A stretch of DNA of 64,000 nt from Isoetes taiwanensis (lineage: Eukaryota; Streptophyta; Lycopodiopsida; Isoetales; Isoetaceae), in NCBI GenBank assembly GCA_021234155.1, contig JAJEKV010000082.1, positions 1,607,377 to 1,671,376 of the forward strand, written 5' to 3'. Each line of letters opens with the position of its first letter. Positions within the stretch are counted from its first letter, which is position 1. The position numbers were made by a program, and so were the translations under genes. Positions 38,092 through 50,100 of the stretch are shown here, piece after piece. The notes beneath the pieces were generated by a model. It saw only the letters and a list, made by a program, of their open reading frames with translations. It was not told the DNA's origin and did not search any database.

Positions 38092-41000
38092 CTACAGATA
38101 AAAAGATGCTTTGCATCGCCTGGGTGAGTGTATGTTGTCCTCCATGTAAGACCTCTTTCTCCATTTGATTTCACATTGCTTAAAATGTTTGCATGGGTCT
38201 ACTGAAAAATGATACGTCCCTGACTTGCTTGTGCCTGCAATAGTTAAGACGAGTAAATGCCACAAGCCGCTTGGAGTGGTTTTCTCCTCCTTGCCCAGCA
38301 TCTGGTGGCACTGGAGAAAAGTAATACAGCATGGTTGGGCCGCCATGTTTCTCCTGTTATGCCTGAAAGTGACACCTTGGATGACAAGGCACTGCATAAC
38401 CTCACTAATGGTAGAAAGGTGAAAGCAAGAAGAGATGTTAGTTTGGCCATCACAAGCTACAAGTTTTGAGGCCAATGATAGTTGCAGCGTTTCTGGAGCT
38501 GATGTGAATTTGTATGCAGTTGTAGTATAACTGTATCCTTCCCCGAAATCGAATAATTTAGGACCTGTGTAGAAGCGATATGTTCGGCCCGGGTAGCCAC
38601 TTGCGGAATCAGGCCGCATGTTCATATTTGTCATTGGTGTTTTTGTATATTCTTGTGGATACCATGTAACAGGAAGTCGACCACCTGCAATATGACTAAG
38701 TTAAGGCCATCTTCTGCCAAATTCAGGCTAGCTAGCAAGTTAAAAAGAAATGAAGAATTTACCAGGGTTGTGCTCTCCAAATAGAATTTGAGCAAGAGCT
38801 AGGCCTCCTAATTGGCCTGGGTATCCTGCCCATATAATGCCTCTAATTCTTGTGTCCCTTTTCGCAAAAGAGACATCAACTGAACCTGCAGAGAAAATAA
38901 CAAGCACTACAGGCCCTTTGGCTGCTTGCATGACCCTGTAAACAAGCTGCTGCTGTTGTCCTGGGAGCAACAAGCTGGTCCTGTCCAGCCCCTCTGCTTC
39001 TTGGGAGAGGTCCAGACCAACACACAGCACTACAGCATCTGCTTGAGATGCTGCAGTAACTGCACCCGCAATGAGATTATCCGAACTACAGGCAACATCG
39101 GCGCAACCTGGAGAATAAACTGCAGTTGCATAGCTCTGCAGTGCATCAAATGGTGATACATATCTACATGGGATACCTGAAGTGAGGTCACCAAGAATGT
39201 TTCAGATGAGCTAACTCATGCAAATGCAAAATATGAAACATAAGCAATAAAAAAAAAGCACGTACCTTCATAGTTTCCTATCATGGATCTGGTGGCCTTA
39301 GCATGGGTAACGGACACCGCCTATTTTGCCTTTGATGAAAGGCAGGGCATTGGCACGGTTTTTGAGAAGGACCATACCCTGCTTGGCTGCTTCTAGGGCC
39401 AGTTCCTGATGCTTATCTGAGCAGACATCCTTGGCACCCAGGTAGCCATAAGGTCCAGTTCTTGGGTCCCCATCATACAGGCCTAGACGCATTTGGGTTG
39501 TAATTAACTGGGTCAGTGCATAATCTAGGTGTGCTTCTGTGACTTTGTTGAATTGTTCTTACTGCATACAGCGCTGCAAGAAAACTTCCACAGTTGAGAT
39601 TTAGTCCTGGATTAACAAAGAGTTTTTACTATCATCAACAAATTAAGCAAATAAATTTGATTATTCAACACTGATATGCTGCCACTGTTTATCCAGGAAG
39701 ATCAGTTTTACAGAGAGTAATAGTGTTAGAGTTGGGTGCTGAATCTTACCAGCTTTCACAGCTGCTGCAGCGGCGTCCTCTGGGCTGGAGACATAATTGG
39801 TGTCTTGGAAAAATACCTCCACAGAATCGCAGTCAGAGACTATGTATCTGATCAACAATTTCACCATGAGAGCAAAGGGGATAAACTTGTAAATTCGTTC
39901 AACTCTACTATCATCATGAACTTGGAAACTTCAGAGCTTATGCATGTGAGAAATCAAAGTTTTAACCAAATCTAAGTTAGCTAGCTTTTCTGAGCTTATG
40001 AGATGGAGCTAATGACTGTAGATCGAATTTCTATCATACCCAACAAGCATTGGACCTTACCATTCTAGATTGTCTGGTTGGAAGTATGAATCGATCTCAA
40101 CGGCTAAGGCTTAGAAGTTAAAGTTTCAGCATAGTCAAGTTGGTACAGCTTTTAGATTAGGAAAAGGCTAGCTAGGCTTTTGAGAGATAGAATTTCGCCA
40201 TACCCAAGTTGGGTAGATCTCTGACGTACTAAGGGGGCTTTGATTTAACACGCAACAAGTTGGCAGGTCTATTCTGCTTTTGCTCAGAGCTTACCCGTAA
40301 AGACCCCATGTATTTCTAACAGTGGTAGTAAGAAGATCGTAGTCTGCGCAAGTGGGGACCCCATTGACTCGGTTATACGAACACATCACGCTGCTTGCCT
40401 TTGCGTCCTCTACGCAGCTCTTGAACGGCGGATTATAACTGTCCTCCAAATCCTGTTTCGATACCTGCAGTTTAACGCAGTGCCCAGATTAACAAACATA
40501 CGGAAAATCCTGCCCTTTGCAAGGTTTTACTAATCTGAGGATTAGAGGAAGGTTTAAGATGTGGGTTGTTTATTCTAAGACTTGTACCTGGCTATTACAG
40601 TGATCTAAGATGTGGGTTGTTAAGGTTAGTTCAGGATTAAACTAATGATTAAGTAATTTTAAGACTTGGGTTTGGCTAATTGTGCACTGAATTTATTATG
40701 CAAGGATTTGGTACATTTAGCAGGGGAAAGGAAGGATTAAACTGGTTTAAGCATCCAGGCAGAAAATTACGAAAAGATTTGGATAGAAAGAGTGTTTAGG
40801 ATCATACTATGGCGTTGAAATGGTAGCGATCTACGCCAAGCCAATTATCCACGTCGTAGGCAGTCATGTGCTTGCAGCAGGACGAGACCTTGAGGCTGTC
40901 ACCCCCTGCTTCTGAGTCTTGCAATCCCTTCACATAATACACTGCGAATTTGCTTGCTAGAACTGGATCTTCGCCTGGCGTTTCTTGCCCCCTTCCCCAC

Positions 41001-41956
41001 CTTGGATCCCTGTATATATTCACATTTGGACTCCAAAATGTTAGCCCTGCCCTTCCCAGATTGTGCATTGCCCTCGCTTCTGTCGATACTGCCTGTAAAT
41101 TTTGAACAATCACATTAGTTTTTGAACGTCAAAATAGATTTCAGGATAATTTGTATGTTTTCATGCATAATTTTGAAGACTGCAATAGAATTCTACGTCT
41201 GGCAGTAAGCTGTAGTGAATTTCTTAAATTAAGAACAGATTTGAGGAAAATTTTGAAAGGGGGGAATTTTGAAGGTTTGAGCAGGGCAATTGAAAAGTGA
41301 GGCAAAATTCAAAGGGTTTAGAGGTCAAAATCTTGCAAGAGAAGCAGATTTTATGCGTAACGGCGATGAATGAATGTAAAAGGTTCAGTTATCAATGAAT
41401 GTACTAATGGGTAGCAGAAAACTTCAGTCCAACTTCAAAAAAGAGAATTAAAGCAAAATATCGATCAGAAAGCTGGATTGGATTAAGAATCTGCAAAAGA
41501 CTGATAAGTTAGAGCATAAGGATGTGGAAAATTGACAGGAGGAATCAAAATCGAAAGGGAAAAACACGAATCAATCCAAAATCGGAAGAAAAGTACAGGA
41601 ATCACTCGGGATGAGGATTGGACCTGTCCAATGGAATAGAACAGATCGACGTTAAAGGAAGCAGCGGTAAGAATTGGTACAGAAACCAAAGCACCTGGTA
41701 TCTCCAATTAAAAAGCAACCTGGGCTAGCTTACACCCGCAGAGCCTCGCCACCATTCATATCTGGGCAGCCCGAGCCTCGGAATTGCGTATGCATTATTT
41801 ACCACCTGCATCGTTTTGTCTAGCAGAGTGTATCTGGATATCAAATCCTTCACCCGCTCCTCCCTCGACAAAGCTTTGTTGCAGAATCCATACGACATCA
41901 GCGTCGCATTCGCTGGATCGCATGCATACTGCAATTGGGCTCTTGATTCCATCTAC
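38092..41956 (-). CDS. GH3 beta-D-xylosidase / alpha-L-arabinofuranosidase, frame disrupted
   Basis: This is a plant BXL-type glycoside hydrolase family 3 enzyme; such proteins are secreted and remove xylose or arabinose from cell-wall polymers. Seven exons read 5'-3' on the minus strand: 41,956-41,624; 41,092-40,808; 40,464-40,295; 39,847-39,750; 39,606-39,266; 39,176-38,763; 38,684 to about 38,092. All internal junctions are GT..AG. Landmarks: [55 protein letters not shown] (nucleophile Asp codon 39,832-39,834), [34 protein letters not shown] (probable acid/base region), [16 protein letters not shown], and fibronectin III-like pieces [10 protein letters not shown] and [10 protein letters not shown]. 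Exons 2, 3, 4 and 6 are intact and in phase. Exon 1 is broken at WWSEALHG, exon 5 has two 1-base insertions and lacks the IGPN residues, and exon 7 has four or more frameshifts. About 740 codons survive, near the family length. No clear signal peptide is attached. Confidence 0.9.
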
Positions 41957-42289
41957 CTGCTGCCCAATTATAACCTTATAGCATCATTCCTGCCACTACT
42001 ACATTTTTATCTGGCCCGTGCACTCACCCTATGACTTGAGACCAAATTTGCATTCTTGCTTCGGATTTAGGCATTTAAGAATCGGGATTTAATAGATATA
42101 ACAGGAATTCAGAATATCAGACACGGGTTTCGAAAAACGAAGCCGAATTCGCCTGTAGCAGGAATGTGTAGCAGGGGATATACAAGAAATCCAAAGTTGG
42201 AGTGCTTTTATACGTCAGAGCAAGAGGATGCTACTGATCTGATACTGCCCTTTTCTCACAGGATTGAAAACCTTCCTCACAGGATTAGT

Positions 42290-42370
42290 AATCCAGCAGA
42301 GAAAAAACCCACTAAAGAAAAGAGCTAGTACTGCTTTAGCAAATTGCAAGGCCAAAAACGGTGCATCAGA
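42290..42370 (-). other. Possible signal-peptide-coding segment of the xylosidase gene
   Basis: Within a minus-strand open frame upstream of the first recognised xylosidase exon, a strongly hydrophobic run (LALQFAKAVLALFFSGFFL) is followed by CWITNPVRK. The enzyme family needs an N-terminal secretion signal that the ATG at 41,952 does not provide. This segment could be part of the missing first exon. No convincing donor site links it to the downstream exon, so the assignment is speculative. Confidence 0.25.
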
Positions 42371-42699
42371 GCAGAGCAGAGGCCGGAGGAAGCTCTTTTG
42401 CAGAGTTGGCAGGCCCAAAAGGCAAGCAATACAAGAACTCCAACTAGCCTGACATAGCTATAAAGCAGTCAAGCATTGGGAAGCGGGGGCATAAGCATGA
42501 CTTCAGTGCATAAAACGGAAGAAAGACTTGCAGCTTTATAGCAGTCTGAAGAGTAAGTAACTGCGGGAATAGTGTGTAAATTTTTGTATGGATTATCGCA
42601 TCGAACCAATCTGCCAAGCCAGCAAAAGTTCTGATCTTAGCGCTATCCTGTTTGCTGCAAACAGGGGATATGGGAAAAATGGGATAAGACGAAATGCGC

Positions 42700-43215
42700 G
42701 ATCATTTTTTATGAGAAGACAACGGCGGGGTTCGGATTTTAAACTTGATTTGTGTCGGATTAGGTTTCGGAGATTCGGTGGTCAAGTTTTTGGTTCTCAG
42801 GCGATTGAAATTCGTGGCTCCAAGCCCAAGTTCGTCGGTTGGGTATACCGTGGGTTGGGCGCCGGAAAAGGGTTTCGGTGCCGGAAGCGAGATTTGGGTG
42901 CCGGAGAAGTATTCATACGCTGACGTGGATTTGGGCTTGTACGTGGAGGATCTACGAATACTCGCCGACCGATTTTTTTTCAGTTACTTTTTTTGGGAAG
43001 GGTTTGGTTTTGGGCGGTCGCCGAGAAATATTTCTGGCGGCTATTCCGGGCGGCATATCCTAATTTCTTTTCCTTTGTGGGGCCATGCGGTGGACTTCCT
43101 GACGTGTCCAGGTAATGTTTATATGTTCGTTTTTCTTAACGTTTTTATATGTCGGACGAGAAGGCCATTATTTTTTTTATTTTTTTTTGTTATGAGTTCA
43201 TTATTAAAACCTTAA
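42700..43215. other. Upstream region of the xylosidase gene with GCCGGA repeats
   Basis: This stretch has open frames on the plus strand (up to 156 codons) that are phenylalanine-rich and look non-coding. At 42,858-42,908 three near-repeats of about 20 bases each contain GCCGGAA or GCCGGAG. It lies just upstream of the minus-strand xylosidase gene and could include its promoter or 5' UTR. No convincing TATA box was placed. Confidence 0.35.
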
Positions 43216-43360
43216 CGCCCCGGTTCTCAGGTTTACAGGTTCAGATTTAATCTGAAGCGTTGGTTTGTCAGCTGTTACCAGCTAGTAACATGCCTGCGAT
43301 TGAAATTTATGGAGATCCCTTATAACACCCTAGGATAATCGCGGAAAACGGCATAACACC

Positions 43361-43624
43361 CTAGGGATTTTCGCTGGCTTTACCCGCTTTCTCAAAGAAT
43401 TCCATGTTCGCTTCATATCGGGAAAGCAACTGCACCTGTGTTTCAAAGATTTGAGAGGTAATGCCCGCCTGACTTTCATTGTGCTCCATCGAACTCGGGC
43501 CGAATGGGGCCGCTTCATTTGCGGCTTCATGCTTCGCCGAGAACGTGAGTTTCGCAGATGCCAAATGAGTTTCGCTTAAGAACGTAGTTTCCTGGATGCC
43601 AACCGTGAGTTTTGGCTGAAACAA
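43361..43624 (-). CDS. Unrecognised 87-codon open frame, coding-like
   Basis: The frame is rich in Ala, Glu, Ser and Lys and ends with VQLLSRYEANMEFFEKAGKA, a probable amphipathic helix, before a stop. The first half is built from imperfect repeats of a THLASAKLTFSAK / TTFLSETHLAS type. I recognise no family. It could be a terminal exon, a fragment of a transposable element, or chance. The region downstream carries two copies of ATAACACCCTAGG (about 43,322 and 43,351). Confidence 0.25.
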   Translation of the reverse strand: MFQPKLTVGIQETTFLSETHLASAKLTFSAKHEAANEAAPFGPSSMEHNESQAGITSQIFETQVQLLSRYEANMEFFEKAGKASENP

Positions 43625-43718
43625 CAGTTTCGCAGATGCTTAAAAATAAAGCAAAGCTTGAGTTCAAAACTAGAGCTCAAGAATCAAAAACCTCCGTTTA
43701 CTACTGAACTGGCCATAA

Positions 43719-43910
43719 ATGCCAAAATCCACGCTTATAAATAAGCCAAGAAAACTTCTTTACGGCTGGTTTCCATTCCTGGGCCCGGCACCGCCGTCTT
43801 CGCAAAACCCTCGAACTTCGATCCTACCGCTTCCTGTCGAACCCTACAAACCTCAACCGGAGTATGAGATCGCCGCGTTCTTCGGGCGTTATCGAAGAGG
43901 GGTTAAATGA
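43719..43910 (+). CDS. Unrecognised 63-codon open frame
   Basis: A short frame with plausible codon use reads KPRKLLYGWFPFLGPAPPSS in its first part and PQPEYEIAAFFGRYRRG near its end, where a GT follows in 'agagggGTtaaatg'. It could therefore be a first exon. A TATA-like 'cttataaata' lies inside the coding start rather than upstream. No family is recognised. It is divergent from the 87-codon minus-strand frame just upstream. Confidence 0.25.
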   Translation: MPKSTLINKPRKLLYGWFPFLGPAPPSSQNPRTSILPLPVEPYKPQPEYEIAAFFGRYRRGVK

Positions 43911-44130
43911 GCCAAAGCGTGATTTTATTACCTCGCTTATTTTGGCCATGGCCATGCCTCTGACTTTTTTCCTGGGTGAACGCCGCGCTGCTATCTACAA
44001 TTCATCTATTTATATCTGGGTTCTTGTCCCCAATGTTAAATTTAATGTTTCATCATTTCTCATGCAGTACCTCTTTCTCTGTGCCCTCTTCAAGTATTCT
44101 CTCAGCTCCCTCCCACCACACCAAATTCAA

Positions 44131-44240
44131 TTCAACTCTTTTGTCTTTCACACCGTCATGATTTCACGAAGTCCCTCTCTCGATTTGATTCGATTCAACT
44201 CTTCCACAAAACACCGTCATGATTTCAAAAGCTTCCTCTG
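44131..44240 (+). repeat. 63-base imperfect tandem duplication
   Basis: TTCAACTCTT begins at 44,131 and again at 44,194. Each is followed by a C/A-rich piece, CACCGTCATGATTTCA and a serine-coding run. The duplication lies within a 178-codon plus-strand frame (43,864-44,400) which otherwise looks non-coding. Confidence 0.75.
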
Positions 44241-44551
44241 CGACACTTTCCTTTATTCCCAATCACCAACCAGCCTTTCCGAATTACCTGCAAACATCAC
44301 GTCAATACTCTTTAATTTCCCTATGCAACATACAAACGTTGTGGTTTTGACCAAGTTAGGGTTCAACAATTCTGAATATCACACTACCACCCACAGTTGA
44401 AAAAGTACCTTTGCTATAGAGGACTTCCAAGCATAAGCTGCAACAGTTTATAACGTTTGTGTGTTCATCTTCTTTCAAGTTTCGCTAATACCTACACAAA
44501 TTACTAGCAATGCCTGCACCTGCAGCCATATATATAGTGCATTTGACACTT

Positions 44552-44698
44552 CCAAGCATGTTTGCAATTAGTTTAGGTAATGTTTTGTACCACTGTACAT
44601 ATATATAGTGATATTTGATTGCCAACCAAGCATGTTTGCAATTAGTTTAGGTAATGTTTTGTACCACTGTACATATATATAGTGATATTTGACTTGCC
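44552..44698. repeat. 74-base perfect-looking tandem duplication
   Basis: CCAAGCATGTTTGCAATTAG starts at 44,552 and again at 44,626. The copies match through 'gtaccactgtacatatatatagtgatattTGA' and are nearly identical, differing only at the far end. The high identity contrasts with the diverged repeats elsewhere, so the event looks recent. Confidence 0.9.
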
Positions 44699-44699
44699 A

Positions 44700-46840
44700 T
44701 CCAATATTTAATTGGCAAACTTTATAGCTGATTTTTAGAACTTTTTGTGATATCCTACCCTTCTCTAAAACTTCCAGTAGATTAACTGTCATAAAGTCTT
44801 GTGTTTTGCACTAGCGGATCCACTACTATAAAGATGCAAATGAATAGCCCTTGAAAGCCGCCTCTTGGCACTTAGCGTAGTAGTTGTGGCTATAAAATTT
44901 CCTCACCCTCCAACAAGGTCAGAAAAAAGCAATTATTCACATTTAACACACGTTACATCATGTTGTTACCACAAATTTTTACATAAGATCCATTTCCATG
45001 AGCAGAATGGTATGTGTGCTGGTGGGCATGTACGATAACAAGTCATATGTATTAGGTGGTGATATTTGACAATGGTGGATCCTTTGCATTTGATGGCCTA
45101 GCACCGAAAATATGGGGCCATAGGATTATGACATAGTGGCAGCTTGTATATGGTTTGGTGAAATAAGAGGGTTGCTCGTCATTTGTGATTGTCATTTTCT
45201 TAATGTCGGCTTTCTTTAATGGTGTCCAAAGATAAAGTGCTTAGAGTGTTCCAAATTCCCCACTAGCTTGGTGTTATTTTTGTGCATATGCTTGATTATG
45301 AGTAAAGCAGTAAAATTGGGAGAGAATATAGTTTTTAGTTCTTTTCTTTATAGCTAAATTGGTATCCCCAAAATGATGGACCACCTAGACACACATTTGA
45401 TATTTCTTGTCGGTGAGGTTCTTGTAAATAGTTACGTTTAGAATCTAATACCTTTGATGCTATCCATATGTTTTGTTTTGGCTAATATACAAGATATGCA
45501 GTCATGTCATATCTTTGTTGATGTATTTAAACATCAAATAGGTTTTGGAAATAGTATTATTAAATGTAATTTGCTTTTTCATGTATTAATTTATGTAATA
45601 TTGTTTAATATATCTAATTTGCTCTTGCCACATATTTGTGCTTAAAGACTATCCACTTATGAAAACCATTATTAAATTGTCATCAATGATTTTTTTTAGC
45701 ATGCTCGGCTCCACTTGGGGCCTCTGACGCTTTTACGCAATTACATGAATCTCCGCATTATCACTTCATCGACAAAAATGACAGGTATACGTTAGATCTA
45801 TTTACCGTCCAGAGCTGGAGAGAAGTGATGAAAAGCGGCGAGGAAAATAGCGAAGATAAATGAAAGCCAATAATGGACGGATACATGGCTCAAAGCTTCA
45901 TAAGCTCAACGGGTTGGATCCAATTCATGGCTTGTGGTTATTATTCCTCCCATTCTCGCTTCGCTTTCGCGCTTGTAGTTGCTTTTGGTATGATAAATTG
46001 AGTAATTTGTTGCCGGAAGTGAATGGCAAGGTTTTCCGGATGTCAGTTTATTTATGTCTCTCTATCTATTAGCATCAGGTCCAATCTTCAACTAAATTCT
46101 TGATTTGGGATTATGAGAGGAATTTCAAATCTAGGACATAATTGTTGTCCGTATTTAGATAGAATGATCTTTAACATCTTCAAGCTCGTCAGAAGCAGAG
46201 TGCAAAGGCAACACTTTAGTCGAATTACTCATTTAAACTTACCATACAAGTTGGATACATTTGTGACTATTTGTGAGACCTTTTTGATCTGGTTTTATAA
46301 ACCCACTAAAGTTTTTTCTATTTCATCGCTTGACTTGGATAGTTATTTTATCTCAGTTTCTAACTTCGACCTATTAAAAAATAGTCTTCATATTTACGAG
46401 TCGAGATTGCCTTCCCTTACTACCTTACCTTACATCATTACACCTTTGTATAAATACCTATTTATATGCCCATAGTTCATTGTGAATCTCTAAATCTAAT
46501 GGTTGATTAGATGTATATTAATTTACATGCACCAAGTGATATCATACACCAAGTGATATCATACACTTACATATCATATTTGTTTATGTAAGGATAACCA
46601 CTCGGCTATGAAGCTAAACTTTTATAAAGAGTGATGAAGAAGAAGAGTGGTGAGCTTGGGAGCCCATTCCTCCTCCTCAAAATCTTTTTGCCTGCAAGAT
46701 GGCGGGCCTTTTGTTGAAGAGGGCATAGGTTATGGGGTGAGAATATTCTTGGGAGAACACAAAACAAAGCCTTTTCCATATTAGCCATGAGAAAGCCATC
46801 CTTTGCATAGATTCAAAGCAACCCTTTTCGGTTTGCCAAG
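44700..46840. other. AT-rich intergenic stretch
   Basis: No gene recognised. A short tandem duplication of 'caccaagtgatatcata' (two copies) occurs at about 46,530-46,565. The plus-strand frame 46,113-46,475 (120 codons) shows no family motif. Confidence 0.5.
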
Positions 46841-46879
46841 AGATGATGGATGATAAACCTAGCAAGATCTCCTTTAAAT

Positions 46880-47180
46880 AGAAGTTTCAAGTATCTTCTA
46901 GTTTTTTCCCATCGCGAGAGGTTCTCTACAATCCATGAGCCGATGTTCAATTGTTTCTACTTCTTACCCACACATTGGGCAGCTTCGATCAATCATCGAT
47001 GTTGAACGCACGCTCACTAGTATGTGTTGACCTAATTGCTCTATGGAAAATTTGCCTGCCGCCGGGTAATGGATAACTTTGGTGGTGTCCTCCGGATCCT
47101 TTCACACTTGAGTGACTTGGTCATCTTCAATGTTAACTCTCGAGAGGGGAGACTTATCAATTCATTATGCGGGATCTTGT
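46880..47180 (-). pseudogene. LINE ORF2 C-terminal zinc-domain (zf-RVT) fragment
   Basis: The minus strand reads SCPMCG (46,984-46,967), then after one in-frame stop EVETIEHRLMDC (to about 46,928). This is the C..C...vEt.eH.l..C zinc pattern of plant LINE ORF2 proteins. Upstream in the same direction, AGKFSIEQLGQHILVSVRSTSMIDR fits the 'f.w.l....l.v..rl......' helix that precedes it. Only the 3' part of an element is present; no reverse transcriptase block was found just upstream. The element that supplied it lies on the opposite strand to the LINE at 53.5-55.2 kb. Confidence 0.6.
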
Positions 47181-47199
47181 ATGCCTTTGAAACAAACTG

Positions 47200-50100
47200 T
47201 TTTTGTTAAGATTTTACTGAGGTGTAGGCGGAAAGCACACCTGCTTGTGTAGATGCATAAGAGACATTGTACTTTTTCATGCCCCAAATTAAACATCTCT
47301 GGTTCTCAAGTTAACACTAGAGTTGTCCATGATGGATAAAATGGTCCATTTGCGATTTTAAAATTTGTATATCAACGGCACAAAATCTCTATTGAATCCT
47401 TCCTAGAAGTTCATACTCAATAGCGGATCATGCTCTCAGAAAAATATCTAAAATATATAAGCCTCCATTCTTGTAAGTTATGCTCCTGAAAATAGGGGAT
47501 CAAGTACAGGTTCATGTGTTTAAATAAACTCAAAGCTGTTTTAGGCAAAAGATTTTTTTCAAATTTTTTGATGATTACCATTATATTTTCTACATGAGAT
47601 AAAAAGAAACAAAAACCACATGTCAATCAAAGTGCGTGAAGAAAGATATGGTATTCATCATTTTTGTCTCAATTTAGGCAGCAGCATGATTATTTCATAT
47701 AGAGCAAAGTACTCTATGATGTCCTCAAAAATCATAGTATGAAAGTTCAAAATGATATGAAACCAATGCAAAAACAAGCTCATTAAAGCACATAAAAGAC
47801 ATGGTCCGCGAAATCAAAGAAAGGTTTTTGCACGAGCCCATTCTTGGTTCATGAGTCCATTTAAAATAAATAACTTCCTTATGTTAATCAATCTCAAATT
47901 GAATTTTGGGATATCAATAGCTTCTTGTTGATTTACTTGAGTAATTGAAAATATTTGTTGAGAGCATAACTTAGCGAGATTTGTATTTATCTTCCACAAC
48001 ATTAACTTCCATGTCTTCTATGTTTGTTATTCTAGATTTATGCCTCGAGATGTGACTTTGAAAAGTCATACTCTCAAAAAGTCAATGCAAAAAGTTCAAA
48101 AAAATATAAAAGTTTATATGACCATAAAAAGTCAAGTTAAGTACCCTTATATCTTGTTCCAACTATGGAACCATTATTAGTCCACGGTGGAAGTTTAAAT
48201 TAATAGAGTAACATCTTAATCAATTTTGATTCCAACTTTGGAATAGAGATTATCATTTCACAATTCTCTATAAGATAAAATTAGTTGTTTAGTCGGCTTC
48301 CATAATTTGAGGGAGGCAATGTTTAAAACAAGCAATTTGTAAAGTTGTGAGTGCTTATTCGCAATTGGTCTACGTGGACTTCCACTCACCTTTCAAAACT
48401 TGTATTGTTAAAATGTAAGAAACCATGGCAATTGTTATTATAGGGACCATGGATGTATAGCTAGAGTGAGATATGTCTCTACATACAGTTGATTATCTAT
48501 AAGGTCTCATCGTCCATGCAAATCAATAAATATCTTTCAAAATAATATGTTATTGTGGCCTAATATAGGGATTATAATACGAGGAAGAGGCCATTCATAA
48601 AAAATATAGTGTACATGAAAGATGAAGCTTTATCCTACTAAAACTCAATGCTTTGTAGCATGATAAATATATCGAGTTTATACTAGTAAAAATATTATGT
48701 TTCTCGATATTTTTTTGTAAGAAGGCCACCTGAAAACCTGGACTATATGTAATGTCCCTTATTGTCATTATTGAACCATTTGGAGGCTTGTTGGAGAATG
48801 CGGTGCTCTCTGAAGTTGAAAGGCATCAAGAGTCATGTGGTCTAATTATTGATTCTTATATGGATTAAGCCAGAGATCTTCACTTTCATTCATCGATAAA
48901 CATCACTAGCTATGTAAATGCTCAATCTTCAGCCTATAATTTTGGAATTAACTCAAATTTTAACCTCTATTGTATTGTGGGTGGTACGGCCACATCATCT
49001 TTAAAATCTAGTTAACTAATTGCATGATATCTGGCATAATAGGGGGTTTTGTTTTGTGTTTTGTATGCGGCTTTTCACTAAAAGGTTTTTCTTTATGATT
49101 TCATGATGTATTCAAATGGATGTACTAATCATTGAATCTAGAGTGCGCACCATTTGAGCCATTGATTTTATCCTTTTTTCAATGGTCAACAACCAGCAGC
49201 GGCTCACAACAAAACCCTCTTTTGTGTGTGTGGTGCATGTCGGGCGGCATGAAGGGCTTGGTATGTAGTCATAGGTTTCATGACGGCACATTTCTTCTTT
49301 GTATCATATGGCTTTTGATTGAGCTCTCATTTTGAGATGATTTTTATTTGGAAGAAATAGAATCTTTTTGATAGTGTATGATATGGATATATTTGGTTAA
49401 GTTATCTATGCTAAAACAACAATTTTAGGCGGTTTTGGTAGGCTTTCACATCTACCGGTGATTATCTGATTAGCCAATGGATGTTTGTTTTGCTTGAAAC
49501 AGGCTTAGAATGAAGCTTGCAAAGAAAAACTTACCATGCATTACGTTGCAGAGATAGTTATTAAAATTCCAAAACTTCTAGATCCTTGTGTAACAAGCGG
49601 TCCACTTTGGTTTCTCCTGAAAAGTCCATGGAGGCCAAAGTTTTGGCTGTTAAATTCGATTGAAAAATGTTTGTGTATGGGTGTTGCAAACTTTATGACT
49701 TTTGCAGAATAATGGGTTAATCTGCTCTATCTTTATGGTAACTTTTATGTTCTATTTATTTTGTGTGATCAAATTAGCTCTGGTGATAAGCCTCTCAAAT
49801 GAATTCTAGTTTTCACGGTTTGGTTGCCATTTTTTGTTTATTGCCTCTTTTGTTTTTCTGTCCTTTCACTAATGCATCTCTAGCATTTGGATCTTGAATC
49901 ATGACTTATCGTTGGTCACCTATTGTTTGGGGACTAGAATTGGCAGAAACACTCCCGGGAACAACATGCGCCGTGCGATCTCAATGCAAGATAATAAACT
50001 TTGCCCAATCCATGTTTTAAGTTCTGGAAGGCCTCTGTTGGTTTCCACGCAACCACCACAAGGGCATGGACACATAGGTTACAATTTTTGATATCGGGCA
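47200..50100. other. AT-rich stretch without recognisable gene
   Basis: Only short frames, none with a motif I can name. Nothing further to report. Confidence 0.5.

Noticed and set aside
42745-43215. 156-codon plus-strand frame
   Set aside because: Phe-rich translation of T-rich DNA next to the xylosidase 5' end; looks like promoter or UTR sequence, not protein.
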